A stretch of DNA of 33,219 bases from DAOUMU01 sp034409055 (GCA_034409055.1 DAOUMU010000360.1:1-33219), one strand, 5' to 3'; numbered from the stretch's first letter, positions 14,778-23,226 are shown. Notes: generated by a model from the letters alone, not told the origin. A program made the numbers and translations.

Positions 14778-16169
14778 TCAGTAAGCAGTGGGATCTGTGA
14801 AGATTTTCGTCAGGGTGCGTATTAAGATGCGAAAGTCAAGGGCCAGGGACCAGTTTTCTATGTACCACAAATCATACTTGGTTCGTTCGATAATCGAAGT
14901 GTCTCCCCGTAAACCATTGACCTGGGCCCAGCCGGTCATGCCTGCCTTTTCCTTATGACGATCCATATAGCGTGGAATGCTTTGCTTAAATTGCTCTACA
15001 AACACGGGCCGCTCTGGGCGTGGTCCCACCAAGCTCATTTCGCCCAAAAGAACATTGATCAACTGCGGCAGTTCATCAATAGAGAAGCGACGGATGGTCG
15101 TCCCCAGGCGAGTGCGCCGAGAGTCGTTGGAAACTGCCCACACTGGCCCAATGTTTGTCTCGGCATCGGTACGCATTGAGCGGAATTTAAGCATCATAAA
15201 GCGTTTTCCGTCCAATCCCATCCGTTCCTGGGTATAAAAAACCGATCCTTCCGAGTCGAGCTTGATCAGAGTGGCTAAAAACATCATGATCGGCGACAGG
15301 AGAACCAGACCGACAGCACTGCCGGCCAGGTCGATTGCTCGTTTTACCGTCAACCGCCAACCGCGCAAAGCGGTATCACGCACAGTTAACAGGGGCAGTC
15401 CCCCTAAATCGCCAATAGAGACCTCGCCAGCCATAATTTGGAAAACGTTAGGAAACACCTTGATCGCAACCTTGCCTCGGTCACACTTGCCAACGATTTT
15501 CAGAATTTCGTGATGGGTGGCTTCGGGAATAGCAATAATGACTTCCTTGATTTTTTCCGTGGCAATCAACTCTGGAATATCATCTGTCTTACCCAACACG
15601 GGACATCCCTGCACTGCTTTGGCTTCGGTATCATCATCCACAAATCCTACCACTCGATAACCCAGGCTGGGGGATCGCCGAATTTTTTGCATCACCATGC
15701 GCCCAACCTCACCCGCGCCCACGATGAGCACTCGCTCCTCTCCCCAATCATGCGCTTGTAGGATCAATTGTAGCCTCGATTGGATGGCTCGTCCCAGGGA
15801 GGTAAACAGAATGGTTAATATCCAGATATAAACCATCATCAAGCGGGGATAATCAAGTTGATTTTTAAACAAGAAGGAGATCAGGGCAATGGCCACGATG
15901 GTACCGACCGAGGCTGCACCGAAGATGGAATAAAATTGATCGATAGAAGATAGAGAACGTTGACGATGATAAAGGCGATAGAAAAAGAAAACGCCGATGG
16001 TGACCACGATATGAACGAATAACATACTCCAATAAGCAGAAAATGGCTGAATATTCTCGTAGGCCGACTGCAAGCGAAGTTGATATCCCCCCCAAAAAGC
16101 CAATCCAGCCATCAAGCCATCTATCATTACCAGGGACAGGCCAAATATTAAGGATGCACGTTGCTTCAT
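14778..16169 (-). CDS. undecaprenyl-phosphate sugar phosphotransferase (463 aa)
   Basis: The enzyme transfers a sugar 1-phosphate from a nucleotide sugar to polyprenyl phosphate, the first step of exopolysaccharide or O-antigen assembly in the inner membrane. Four N-terminal membrane helices (about 8-30, 46-66, 84-101, 108-128) precede a CoA-binding-like Rossmann domain (146-250, VLIVGAGEVGRMV). The catalytic bacterial sugar transferase domain (275-463) has the hairpin helix KRAIDLAGSAVGLVLLSPIMM, the LKFRSMRTDAE motif, the D365-E366 dyad (SIDELPQL), SLVGPRPERP and AGMTGWAQVNGLRG. The length matches WbaP/CpsE-like glucose or galactose transferases. It begins 2 bases after the glycosyltransferase stop, with its ribosome site GAGGTG inside that gene, so the two are translationally coupled. 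Confidence 0.93.
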   Translation of the reverse strand: MKQRASLIFGLSLVMIDGLMAGLAFWGGYQLRLQSAYENIQPFSAYWSMLFVHIVVTIGVFFFYRLYHRQRSLSSIDQFYSIFGAASVGTIVAIALISFLFKNQLDYPRLMMVYIWILTILFTSLGRAIQSRLQLILQAHDWGEERVLIVGAGEVGRMVMQKIRRSPSLGYRVVGFVDDDTEAKAVQGCPVLGKTDDIPELIATEKIKEVIIAIPEATHHEILKIVGKCDRGKVAIKVFPNVFQIMAGEVSIGDLGGLPLLTVRDTALRGWRLTVKRAIDLAGSAVGLVLLSPIMMFLATLIKLDSEGSVFYTQERMGLDGKRFMMLKFRSMRTDAETNIGPVWAVSNDSRRTRLGTTIRRFSIDELPQLINVLLGEMSLVGPRPERPVFVEQFKQSIPRYMDRHKEKAGMTGWAQVNGLRGDTSIIERTKYDLWYIENWSLALDFRILIRTLTKIFTDPTAY

Positions 16170-16171
16170 CG

Positions 16172-17116
16172 CTACACCTCTACAGATTGATCACCTTTGA
16201 CCGTAAAACTATTTTTTGATAAGCTCACCAAGCCATGTTTAAGTTGAAACAATCGCCAGGGCAAATTAATACCAACCACCACCAAACTATGCAGCCAGAA
16301 TGGCGTTTTGTCCGCATAGAATTTTCGGTAGAAAATATCCATAGCCCGGTAAAATTCCACCCGAGCTTTGGTGCTGTGGCGACTGGCAGCCCGTTTGACG
16401 TGAGTAACGGTTACCGCCGGGTTGTAATATATTTTCCAACCGTTCGCTTTGATCCGGTAAGCCCAATCGATGTCCTCGCCATACATAAAGTAGGTCTCAT
16501 CCAGTAAGCCAACCTGGACAATCGCTTCCCGCCGAACCATCATAAAAGCGCCGACGACAGAGTCAACTTCTATCAATTCATCAGGATCAGCAAAAGTCAC
16601 ATTGTAACGACCAAATAGGCGATGGCGCGGGAATAACTTTGACAGACCGATCATTCGATAAAAACTGACTTCTGGGCTGGGAAAAGCCCGCCGACAGGCC
16701 AAATCCAAGCTGCCGTCCAACCGGACCAACTTTGGCCCAGCAGCCCCAGCCTCAGGATGCTCGTCCATAAAGCGGATCATGTCGGCTAAAGCCGGGGGGG
16801 GGAGGACGGTATCTGGATTGAGTAGTAAGGCATAGCGCGGCGCTTGGGATTTGAAGGAACCGTTATTGTCAAAACCAGCCCGGCGCAAACCCAGATTGTT
16901 GGCAAAGGCAAACCCACCGTTTACCTGGCTGGCAATTACCTCAACATGGAGAAATTCAGTTTGAACCATTTCAACGCTGCCGTCGGCGGAAGCATTGTCT
17001 ACGACAATCACCTTAAAACGAAGATTGCCCTGGCTGTTGTCAATAGAAGTCAGACAATCTCTTAGTAAATTGCAGGTATTATAATTTACAATGATTATCG
17101 ATAAATCTAACATCAT
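16172..17116 (-). CDS. GT2-family glycosyltransferase, rhamnosyltransferase-like (314 aa)
   Basis: An inverting GT-A glycosyltransferase that probably extends the lipid-linked glycan on the cytoplasmic face. It shows SIIIVNYNT at the start, VVDNASADGS (39-48) for nucleotide binding, the metal motif LLLNPDT (98-103) and the acceptor/catalytic block LLDETYFMYGEDIDWAYR (204-221). These are characteristic of WbbL-type rhamnosyltransferases; the sugar itself cannot be read from sequence. Two ATGs begin the frame (17116, 17113). No clear ribosome site precedes them, but the upstream gene ends only 16 bases before, so translation may depend on coupling. Confidence 0.9.
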   Translation of the reverse strand: MMLDLSIIIVNYNTCNLLRDCLTSIDNSQGNLRFKVIVVDNASADGSVEMVQTEFLHVEVIASQVNGGFAFANNLGLRRAGFDNNGSFKSQAPRYALLLNPDTVLPPPALADMIRFMDEHPEAGAAGPKLVRLDGSLDLACRRAFPSPEVSFYRMIGLSKLFPRHRLFGRYNVTFADPDELIEVDSVVGAFMMVRREAIVQVGLLDETYFMYGEDIDWAYRIKANGWKIYYNPAVTVTHVKRAASRHSTKARVEFYRAMDIFYRKFYADKTPFWLHSLVVVGINLPWRLFQLKHGLVSLSKNSFTVKGDQSVEV

Positions 17117-17132
17117 TCTGTAAGTATCAGTT

Positions 17133-18137
17133 TTACATTTTCCGCTTCATCCAGAGGAGAGTCTGCTCCTCCCGGAATCCGAATTCCTTATAGGTTTCAA
17201 TCGCCTCAACGTGGTCAATAGACTGCTTAATGACAACGGTTCGCTTACGCCATCGATACAACTGGTGCAGGACTTGACTGATAAGTGACTTTTCTAAAGT
17301 GCCGCGCCAATTTGGATGAACCACCATTTCAACCTGGTGGTTCTGTCCCAAAATATTAGGCTCAATGTTGACCATAGCGACAAAGTGATGACCATCCTCC
17401 ACCACCCAATAAGCTGACAAGCCACCGCTAATGATTTGACAAAAAGATCGCTTTAAACGCTCACCGGTACCCAGATGAAAGCGACTTTGGCGCAAAGGCC
17501 ACTCTTTTTGTTTTGAGGCTGGTGTCGCCGCGCTGGCTAACTCATAGGCATGGCGATCATCCTGCCAGTTAAAATTTCGGGGCCGCAGGACAACGCCTCG
17601 GGGCAGAGGCAGGACCTCTACTTTGGGTACCCGCTTAAGCTCCAAATGGGCTACACCAGAAATCACCTCAAACCGAAGAGATTTGTAAATATGTCTCGCT
17701 GGCTCATTATCAGCTCGAACCTGAAGGGAAACAGACGAACCATGATACTCCTCTACAAGTTCCAGGGCGGCATACATTAACCCCCTGGCGATACCTCGCC
17801 CTCGATAGTTCTTTGCCACGGCCAAATTACTAATCAGCCAACGTCGAGAAACGGACGACGTACGATTAACGGTAATGTTGCCGACAATTTTGCCATTCTC
17901 TTCCCAAACAAAACCGGACAAAAAATCGCTGTAGTCAGGGCTAAAGGTCACCATCCACCACAAAACTGGTTTTAAGCGGCTTAACCAGCGTAATTCCCGC
18001 AAAGCGCTTTGTCCAGAGCGATCCAAATCATCGGCAAATGCTTCTTCAATCAGGTCGGCCACCCCAGCTAAATCTTTCATTGGCTCCATTGGACGCAGAC
18101 CAAAGTGTTCAGTTCCGGAACGGGCTAATACCGCCAT
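17133..18137 (-). CDS. tandem GNAT acetyltransferase at the head of the glycan operon (334 aa)
   Basis: The N-terminal GNAT domain (about 13-168) is complete, with LAVAKNYRGRGIARGL (105-120, acetyl-CoA motif) and the NEPARHIYKSLRFEV block. The C-terminal half (about 180-334) has the outline of a second, degenerate GNAT fold: AYWVVEDGHHFVAMVNIEP, VEMVVHPNWRG and a final AIETYKEFGFREEQTLLWMKRK, but without a clear Q/RxxGxG/A motif. It precedes the glycosyltransferase by 16 bases on the same strand. Acetylation of a sugar or amino sugar in the surface glycan pathway is a context-based guess. Confidence 0.82.
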   Translation of the reverse strand: MAVLARSGTEHFGLRPMEPMKDLAGVADLIEEAFADDLDRSGQSALRELRWLSRLKPVLWWMVTFSPDYSDFLSGFVWEENGKIVGNITVNRTSSVSRRWLISNLAVAKNYRGRGIARGLMYAALELVEEYHGSSVSLQVRADNEPARHIYKSLRFEVISGVAHLELKRVPKVEVLPLPRGVVLRPRNFNWQDDRHAYELASAATPASKQKEWPLRQSRFHLGTGERLKRSFCQIISGGLSAYWVVEDGHHFVAMVNIEPNILGQNHQVEMVVHPNWRGTLEKSLISQVLHQLYRWRKRTVVIKQSIDHVEAIETYKEFGFREEQTLLWMKRKM

Positions 18138-18214
18138 AATTCTCAGCTTTTATATAGTTGACATAATGTTACTATAAACTACGTTGCAGAAACAGGCAAA
18201 TGAGTTTACCAGGA

Positions 18215-18243
18215 TGTTTTCGAAGCGCATAAAAGCGAAAACA
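18215..18243. repeat. inverted repeat in the divergent intergenic region
   Basis: TGTTTTCG (18215-18222) and CGAAAACA (18236-18243) form an 8-bp exact inverted repeat with a 13-base loop. The 304-base region between the divergent genes (18138-18441) otherwise holds only a likely plus-strand promoter; no tRNA or small ORF is convincing. Confidence 0.4.
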
Positions 18244-18346
18244 CCCTCCATTATAATAATTTCTTTCCTTCGTGTCACATGAATTACTCAGATTTTATCG
18301 GGGATATATTTTGCCCCATTCGGTCGACAAATGTCCCTTTGTTCTA

Positions 18347-18375
18347 TTGCGCCTTGGGTTTATCTCTGGTAGACT
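18347..18375 (+). promoter_or_regulatory. possible promoter of the lipoprotein gene
   Basis: TTGCGC at 18347-18352 and TAGACT at 18370-18375 are spaced by 17 bases, placing the start about 60 bases before the lipoprotein ATG. The match is moderate. Confidence 0.35.
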
Positions 18376-18441
18376 AATCCCCGCTACGAAACTGGTGGAG
18401 CATCCCTATGCCCCGCTGACTAATCAGGTAAAACTTTGACG

Positions 18442-19062
18442 ATGAAATACTGGCTTACCTTGACAATGGCCATCCTGACCCTGGTCGCTTGTACTGACCA
18501 AAAAGCATCCAATGCGGACATCGTGGAGAGTTACTATTTTGCAGAAACCGGGCATACAGTGCAAGGTGAGTTTTTACACTTTTTTAATCTCTACGGAGGG
18601 GTAGAGCGCTTGGGCTATCCGCTCACTGAGGAGATTGTGGTTGATGGCTGGACGGTGCAATATTTTGAGAAAGGCCGGCTGGAATGTCACCCTGAAAATG
18701 AGCCGGCCTATCACATTACGATTGGTTGGTTGGGTGATCTATTGCATCGCCGTCAACCACCCATTTCGACGACCCATATTCCCCGGTCCGACAACCCCAA
18801 CCGTCGTTACTTTCCCCAAGTTGGCCATACGGTCAGCGGTGATTTCCTGCACTACTTTGACACCCACGGCGGAAGTGTTCAGTTTGGCTTGCCAATTAGC
18901 GAGCCATTTTTGCTGGAGGGGCGTTTGACCCAGGATTTTCAAAGCGCCCGCTTTTTTTGGACGCCTGAGAATGAAACGCTGGTCACATTAGAGGAGATAG
19001 GACGCGTGCATTTTGAGGCAAGCGGGTTAGATAAGAGCTTACTAGAAGCGGTAGAAGATTGA
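18442..19062 (+). CDS. lipoprotein with two YF..GHT/GG..FG repeats (206 aa)
   Basis: The start MKYWLTLTMAILTLVAC is a lipoprotein signal peptide with lipobox LVAC and C17 as the lipidated cysteine. The mature part contains two copies of one motif: YFAETGHTVQGEFLHFFNLYGG...RLGYPLTEE...QYFEKGRLECHPEN (about 32-87) and YFPQVGHTVSGDFLHYFDTHGG...QFGLPISEP...QDFQSARFFWTPEN (about 123-178). This unit recurs in extracytoplasmic proteins of Chloroflexota, and its role is unknown. ATG 18442 is chosen over TTG 18436 because it gives a clean signal peptide; no strong ribosome site is visible. It is a single-gene unit facing away from the glycan operon. Confidence 0.8.
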   Translation: MKYWLTLTMAILTLVACTDQKASNADIVESYYFAETGHTVQGEFLHFFNLYGGVERLGYPLTEEIVVDGWTVQYFEKGRLECHPENEPAYHITIGWLGDLLHRRQPPISTTHIPRSDNPNRRYFPQVGHTVSGDFLHYFDTHGGSVQFGLPISEPFLLEGRLTQDFQSARFFWTPENETLVTLEEIGRVHFEASGLDKSLLEAVED

Positions 19063-19134
19063 ATTGAGATAAACCTCGCTACCCATTCGACTTTTTTGAT
19101 TTTTGCCTACTGGCATGATCCAAATTCGACCTGA

Positions 19135-19407
19135 TTAGTTACCCTCCTTCTCAGTTTCAGTCTCGTCGACCTCTGTTTCAGGCTGTTGTGGTGCCTCTTC
19201 TAGCCCATCTTCGTCGTCTTCCCAGCCGATGATCCAGACACAGGCCCCGGCCAGTAAAATGGTGGTAATCACCAGCGCTGTCCATTGGCTACCGGTAAAG
19301 CCCACGTCCCTGGCCGACCAGACTAAAATAATCACCATACCTATTGCCAGCACAATCCAGGAAGTTATTTGAGGATGGTTGCTGGTAAACCTTTTAATTG
19401 CTTCCAT
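19135..19407 (-). CDS. small two-helix membrane protein with acidic tail (90 aa)
   Basis: I do not recognise this family. Two hydrophobic helices (about residues 13-31 and 42-61) are followed by a highly acidic tail (WEDDEDGLEEAPQQPETEVDETETEKEG). The ATG at 19407 follows GGAGAG. It starts 45 bases after the CoaE-GNAT gene stop on the same strand and is probably the last gene of the ABC-F operon. The basic N-terminus (MEAIKR) and acidic tail do not fix the orientation. Confidence 0.7.
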   Translation of the reverse strand: MEAIKRFTSNHPQITSWIVLAIGMVIILVWSARDVGFTGSQWTALVITTILLAGACVWIIGWEDDEDGLEEAPQQPETEVDETETEKEGN

Positions 19408-19452
19408 TCATTTCTCTCCAGACAAAAATTGCTATCTGTTTTTAGGTGACTA

Positions 19453-20631
19453 CTACATTGGCACCATAATTCGTTGCTCGCGCAGTTTTTTGTAGAGCAA
19501 CACGCTATTTTCTGGCTGCCATTCCACCGCAGCGTCTTTCCACATGTAGCCCAAGTTTTTGCCCTCAATTTGCTGGTAATCCTGGCTTTCGAAAAATTCT
19601 ATCGGCTTTGGTCCGGCTTGCTCCATCACAAAAGTTAGAGACACCTCACACGACAGACTGTCAATTTCCTCGTGAATCTTATCTAACATTTGCTTACCGA
19701 CACTGGGCCACAAATCATCACGCAACATGTAAAAATCTTGCAGACCGGCGATTAGATTTTCCGTTTGCCAGCCGGCAATGCCGACCACGTAATCGTTGGC
19801 TACAGCCACCAGATAGGCTCTGGAAAAGAGCGACTCCATCATTTGGCCAATATCCGGGGCAAGCGCGCCTTTGGTGCCAATGGCTATCAACTTGGTCATT
19901 GCTTCCAGGTCTGCCCGCTTGGCCCGGCGGACGGAAACGTCTTCCACGCTCACCTGAGCCGTCGGGACGGCTGCTTCAGGGGCCGGTTTAGTCACCACTG
20001 CCGGTTCGGCCGGGGCAGGTTGAGTGGCGCCAACATCCGCTTGCACCAGGGCTGTGTACTGCTTTTTCACAAAAGCCCAAGTTTTGGCCAGGTCGCCGCT
20101 ATTATCTACCACCACGTCCGCTTTAGCCACCTTTTCTTCGGGCGGTGATTGGGCCTTAATCCGTTGCTGGGCCTGGTCCGGGACCATTTTGCGACGCTCT
20201 ACTAACCGTTTTAGTTGTAGTTCCGGTGGCGTGGTCACGACCCAGGTGGCTTGACATTGGTCAGCTAACCCCGACTCGAAAAGCTTAATAGCTTCGATGG
20301 CCACGACAGAGGTAGTGGTCTTATCGATAAGCTTTAAGATTTCCTGGCGAACAGCCGGATGGGTAATGGATTCCAGTTTAGCCAACCCCTCTGGAATACT
20401 GAAAACAATTTTGCCCAACCTCTTTCGATTAATCTGGCTGTTATCATCCAGTATAAATCGACCAAACTCCTCGACAATGGCATAATATACCGGCCCACCC
20501 TGTCCCATCAATTGATGGACGAGCTTGTCGGCGTCGATAACCGTAGCGCCTAATTCTTGCAGCATGCGCAGAACCAGACTTTTGCCGGTGGCGATATTGC
20601 CGGTTACTCCGATAACTACTTTTTCTGGCAT
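19453..20631 (-). CDS. coaE: dephospho-CoA kinase fused to a GNAT-like domain (392 aa)
   Basis: Residues 1-195 are dephospho-CoA kinase, which phosphorylates dephospho-CoA at the 3'-OH with ATP as the last step of CoA synthesis. They carry the P-loop GNIATGKS (11-18), VIDADKLVH (32-39), the conserved THPAVR (90-95) and RRKMVPDQAQQRIKAQ. An Ala/Pro-rich linker (203-227) joins it to a GNAT-like domain at about 230-385 (VRRAKRADLEAMTKLIA, YLVAVANDYVVGIAGWQ, IEFFESQDYQQ), whose acetyl-CoA loop is not canonical. Free-standing CoaE is about 200 aa. The start is ATG 20631, with GAGGAG upstream. It lies 40 bases after the ABC-F stop. Acyl-CoA use or CoA sensing by the extra domain is speculation. Confidence 0.87.
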   Translation of the reverse strand: MPEKVVIGVTGNIATGKSLVLRMLQELGATVIDADKLVHQLMGQGGPVYYAIVEEFGRFILDDNSQINRKRLGKIVFSIPEGLAKLESITHPAVRQEILKLIDKTTTSVVAIEAIKLFESGLADQCQATWVVTTPPELQLKRLVERRKMVPDQAQQRIKAQSPPEEKVAKADVVVDNSGDLAKTWAFVKKQYTALVQADVGATQPAPAEPAVVTKPAPEAAVPTAQVSVEDVSVRRAKRADLEAMTKLIAIGTKGALAPDIGQMMESLFSRAYLVAVANDYVVGIAGWQTENLIAGLQDFYMLRDDLWPSVGKQMLDKIHEEIDSLSCEVSLTFVMEQAGPKPIEFFESQDYQQIEGKNLGYMWKDAAVEWQPENSVLLYKKLREQRIMVPM

Positions 20632-20671
20632 GACTATTCTCTCCTCTTGGGACAAGCACGGGGCCTTGCCC

Positions 20672-22582
20672 CTAAGCTGTTTCCATTTCGGTCCATTGGG
20701 TCAGTAATTCTTCCAATTTGGCCTCGGTAGTTTGATAATCTTGACCGAGCTTTTGTAGTTGGCCCACATCTTGGGCCAAGCTGGCCGCTTCTAATGCTTG
20801 GGCCAATTTGGCCAATTCAGTTTCAGTGGTCTCGATGAGGCTCTCGATTTCGGCTATCTGCCGGGCTCTTTTGGCCGCTGCTCGTTTTTCTGATTTTATT
20901 TGCTCACGGCTAATTTGGTTTTTCGATTTTGTTGATTTTTGACTGGCTCCATTCCTGGGAACCTCGTTCTGTTGAGCTTCACGGTAAACCAGGTAATCAC
21001 TATATCCTCCCTCTACAACCGTGACCGATTTCGTAGTTGGCTCTAATACCCAGGTATGAGTGGCCAGGGCATCGACAAAATAGCGATCGTGTGAAACCAG
21101 CAGGACAGTGCCCCTAAAATTGCTCAGTACACCTTCCAAGTTCTCTTGGGAGAGAATATCCAGGTGGTTGGTAGGCTCATCGAGAATAAGAAAATTAGCC
21201 CCGGTTAGGGTTAACTTGGCCAGCGCTACCCGGCTCCGTTCCCCGCCGGAGAGGGTGCCAATCGGTTTGAAAACGTCATCACCGGAAAAAAGAAAACGCC
21301 CCAGGTAATTGCGCGCCTGGCCAATGGGCAAATTCTCAACCGATAAGATTTCGTCCAGCACAGTCGCTTCAAGGTTAAGGCTGGCGTGGGTTTGGGCAAA
21401 ATAGCCGATATATACCCCGGCTCCCAAGCGAATAGCCCCAGCCCGGGGTTTCACTTGCTTCAGTATCGTCTTGATAAAGGTGGTTTTGCCGGCCCCATTG
21501 GGCCCCAATAGGGCCACCCGGTGCCCCCGTTTGATCTCCAAGTCTGGACAGGTAAAAAGCGGCTCGTCATCGGGGTAGCCCACCACCAGATTATGTGTGG
21601 CCAGGACCAAATCACCGGAGCGTAAGATGGCCTGTAGCGGTAGATTTAATGTTTTGTGTTCGCGGGGACGCTCCAGCTTTTCCACACGTTCCAGCCGCTT
21701 GCGTCGTCCCTGGGCCTCTTTGGTGCGTTGCCCGGCCAAGTTACGCCGGATAAATTCTTCTTCTTTGGCGATGAATTCCTGTTGGGCCTGGTACGCTTTT
21801 TGCCGCCGTTCAAAACGCTCGGCGCGTTGGTGGACGTAATGAGAAAAATTGCCGCGATAAGTTTCAAGCGTGCCAAAGGATAGCTCCCAAACCCGGGTGG
21901 CCACTTTATCCAAAAAGTAACGATCGTGGGCCACAACGACCATCACCCCGGGCCAGTTTTGCAGATAGTTTTCCAGCCATTCCACAGCAGCCAGGTCCAG
22001 GTGGTTGGTTGGCTCGTCAAGCAGCAGTAGATCGGGTTGTTCTAACAACAAACGGGCCAGATGGGCCCGACTTTGCTGGCCACCACTAAATTTGGCCAGT
22101 GGGGTTTGGTAATCCTCAGGCTCAAAGCCCAGGCCGGTTAACACCTGCTGGATGGTTTGCTCGTAACTATAGCCCCCGGCATGCTCAAACAGAGCCTGGG
22201 CTTCACCATATTTTTTGAGTAATTCATCGTGGCGTGCTGGATCAGTTTCCTCCGCCAAAGCCATTTCCATGGTTCTTAATTGCTTTTCTTGTTGCCGCAA
22301 TTCGGCAAAAGCGCCCAGCGCTAACTGCCACAAATTGCCATCAGTTGAAACCAGGGAGGGGTGCTGTTCAAGGTAGCCAATCTTTAATCTCTTGGCCGTT
22401 TGCACGCGACCGGCAGAGGGCAACTCCAGCCCGGCCAGGATGCGTAATAAGGTGGTCTTACCGGCACCATTCGGTCCTACCAGGGCAATCCGGTCACCGT
22501 GGTTAAGGCTGAGATCAAGATCCGAAAAAATATCTTGCCCACCAAAATGTTGACTCAGGTTATGGACTGTGAGAATTGACAT
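20672..22582 (-). CDS. ABC-F family ATPase, Uup/YdiF-like (636 aa)
   Basis: This is a soluble protein with two ABC ATPase domains and no membrane part, as in ribosome-associated ABC-F proteins. Domain 1 has GPNGAGKTT (36-44), FSGGQQSRAHLARLLL and LLLLDEPTNHLDLAA. Domain 2 has GPNGAGKTT, LSGGERSRVALAKL and LILDEPTNHLD. The inter-domain segment rich in Arg, Lys and Glu (RAERFERRQKAYQAQQEFIAKEEEFIRRNLAGQRTKEAQGRRKR) is the P-site tRNA-interaction linker. A Lys/Glu/Gln-rich C-terminal coiled coil (about 555-636) is typical of Uup-like members. It leads an operon with coaE and a small membrane protein. The ATG at 22582 has only a weak ribosome site. Confidence 0.93.
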   Translation of the reverse strand: MSILTVHNLSQHFGGQDIFSDLDLSLNHGDRIALVGPNGAGKTTLLRILAGLELPSAGRVQTAKRLKIGYLEQHPSLVSTDGNLWQLALGAFAELRQQEKQLRTMEMALAEETDPARHDELLKKYGEAQALFEHAGGYSYEQTIQQVLTGLGFEPEDYQTPLAKFSGGQQSRAHLARLLLEQPDLLLLDEPTNHLDLAAVEWLENYLQNWPGVMVVVAHDRYFLDKVATRVWELSFGTLETYRGNFSHYVHQRAERFERRQKAYQAQQEFIAKEEEFIRRNLAGQRTKEAQGRRKRLERVEKLERPREHKTLNLPLQAILRSGDLVLATHNLVVGYPDDEPLFTCPDLEIKRGHRVALLGPNGAGKTTFIKTILKQVKPRAGAIRLGAGVYIGYFAQTHASLNLEATVLDEILSVENLPIGQARNYLGRFLFSGDDVFKPIGTLSGGERSRVALAKLTLTGANFLILDEPTNHLDILSQENLEGVLSNFRGTVLLVSHDRYFVDALATHTWVLEPTTKSVTVVEGGYSDYLVYREAQQNEVPRNGASQKSTKSKNQISREQIKSEKRAAAKRARQIAEIESLIETTETELAKLAQALEAASLAQDVGQLQKLGQDYQTTEAKLEELLTQWTEMETA

Positions 22583-22810
22583 GACGATACTTCAAACCGA
22601 ATTTGGGTTCCTGTCCCGTTCCTTTTTTACATAACACTATCCCCGTCAACCTGCTCAATGAACAGCTACCCGATCAGCCACAATTTTACTTCAGAATGAG
22701 AGGATTGTGTCAATTATACCATAAATGGTCTTACAGACAATATACAAGAGAAATTTGCCCTGATCGAAGTGGCGTCAGGTAATCGTAGGGTAGTACTATA
22801 GGCACATCGC

Positions 22811-22839
22811 TTGACTCAATCCAGAAAAAATGGTATGAT
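22811..22839 (+). promoter_or_regulatory. promoter of the putative ncRNA
   Basis: TTGACT (22811-22816), 17 bases, TATGAT (22834-22839). Transcription would begin near 22846, immediately before an 8-bp hairpin. The stretch 22583-22810 before it, next to the divergent ABC-F gene, shows nothing else recognisable. Confidence 0.65.
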
Positions 22840-22845
22840 ATCTTC

Positions 22846-23106
22846 AACAGATCCCAAGGAGGGGTCTGTAGTAGCCGAAAGGAGGTCCCTATCGAGGTGC
22901 CAGATTGGGAATTGCAACGGCTAGCTGGAGATCATAATTGACAGGGTCTAGAAGTTTTGACCAACGTACGGCTGGCGCAGACAGCTTATATGGTTTCCAG
23001 TGGCTAGTCGGCTCAGTGAGAATTAAGACCAGTTAAATAGTTATGGATGTTAATATAATACTTTGTAAGGCTCGGTGGTTTCTTGCCAGCGAGCCTTTTT
23101 TGTTTC
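22846..23106 (+). ncRNA. putative structured small RNA, about 260 nt, family unknown
   Basis: This gene-less stretch has a consensus-like promoter at its start and an intrinsic terminator at its end. Its 5' end folds as CAGATCCC-AAGGA-GGGGTCTG (22848-22868). TAGCCG (22872-22877) can pair with CGGCTA (22918-22923). No ORF of credible size with a ribosome site lies inside. I looked for the signatures of tmRNA, RNase P RNA, SRP RNA, T-box leaders and common riboswitches and saw none convincing. A terminated leader of the downstream LacI gene is the main alternative, but that gene has its own perfect promoter past the terminator. Confidence 0.55.
23067..23106 (+). terminator. intrinsic terminator of the putative ncRNA
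   Basis: AAGGCTCG (23067-23074) pairs with CGAGCCTT (23090-23097), with an inner TGG/CCA pairing, followed by a T-rich run (TTTTGTTTC). Confidence 0.85.
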
Positions 23107-23172
23107 TTACGACGACCTTCCCGGAAGCTGTTTTGGAAGTGACTTCCATCGTTTCAAAACAGTTTCGCCTAT

Positions 23173-23226
23173 TTGACAACTTAAACCTTTTAGTTTATAA
23201 TCGCCGCCACTAAAAGGTTTAAGTTG
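23173..23226 (+). promoter_or_regulatory. lacI-family gene promoter with 18-bp inverted-repeat operator
   Basis: A perfect consensus promoter is present: TTGACA (23173-23178), 17 bases, TATAAT (23196-23201). CAACTTAAACCTTTTAGT (23177-23194) and ACTAAAAGGTTTAAGTTG (23209-23226) are exact inverted copies, one filling the spacer and one running from the transcript start to the ATG. Each copy is itself an imperfect palindrome, and their centres are about 32 bp apart. Confidence 0.85.

Noticed and set aside
22846..23106. T-box leader, tmRNA or RNase P RNA identity for the putative ncRNA
   Set aside because: The T-box AGGGTGG..ACC core, the tmRNA CCA-type ends and the RNase P GAGGAAAGTCC core are all absent; only loose similarities such as ACAGCTTAT were seen.
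23043..23222. Short ORF across the ncRNA terminator and the lacI promoter
   Set aside because: It has no ribosome site, runs through a terminator hairpin and an operator, and its translation resembles no protein.
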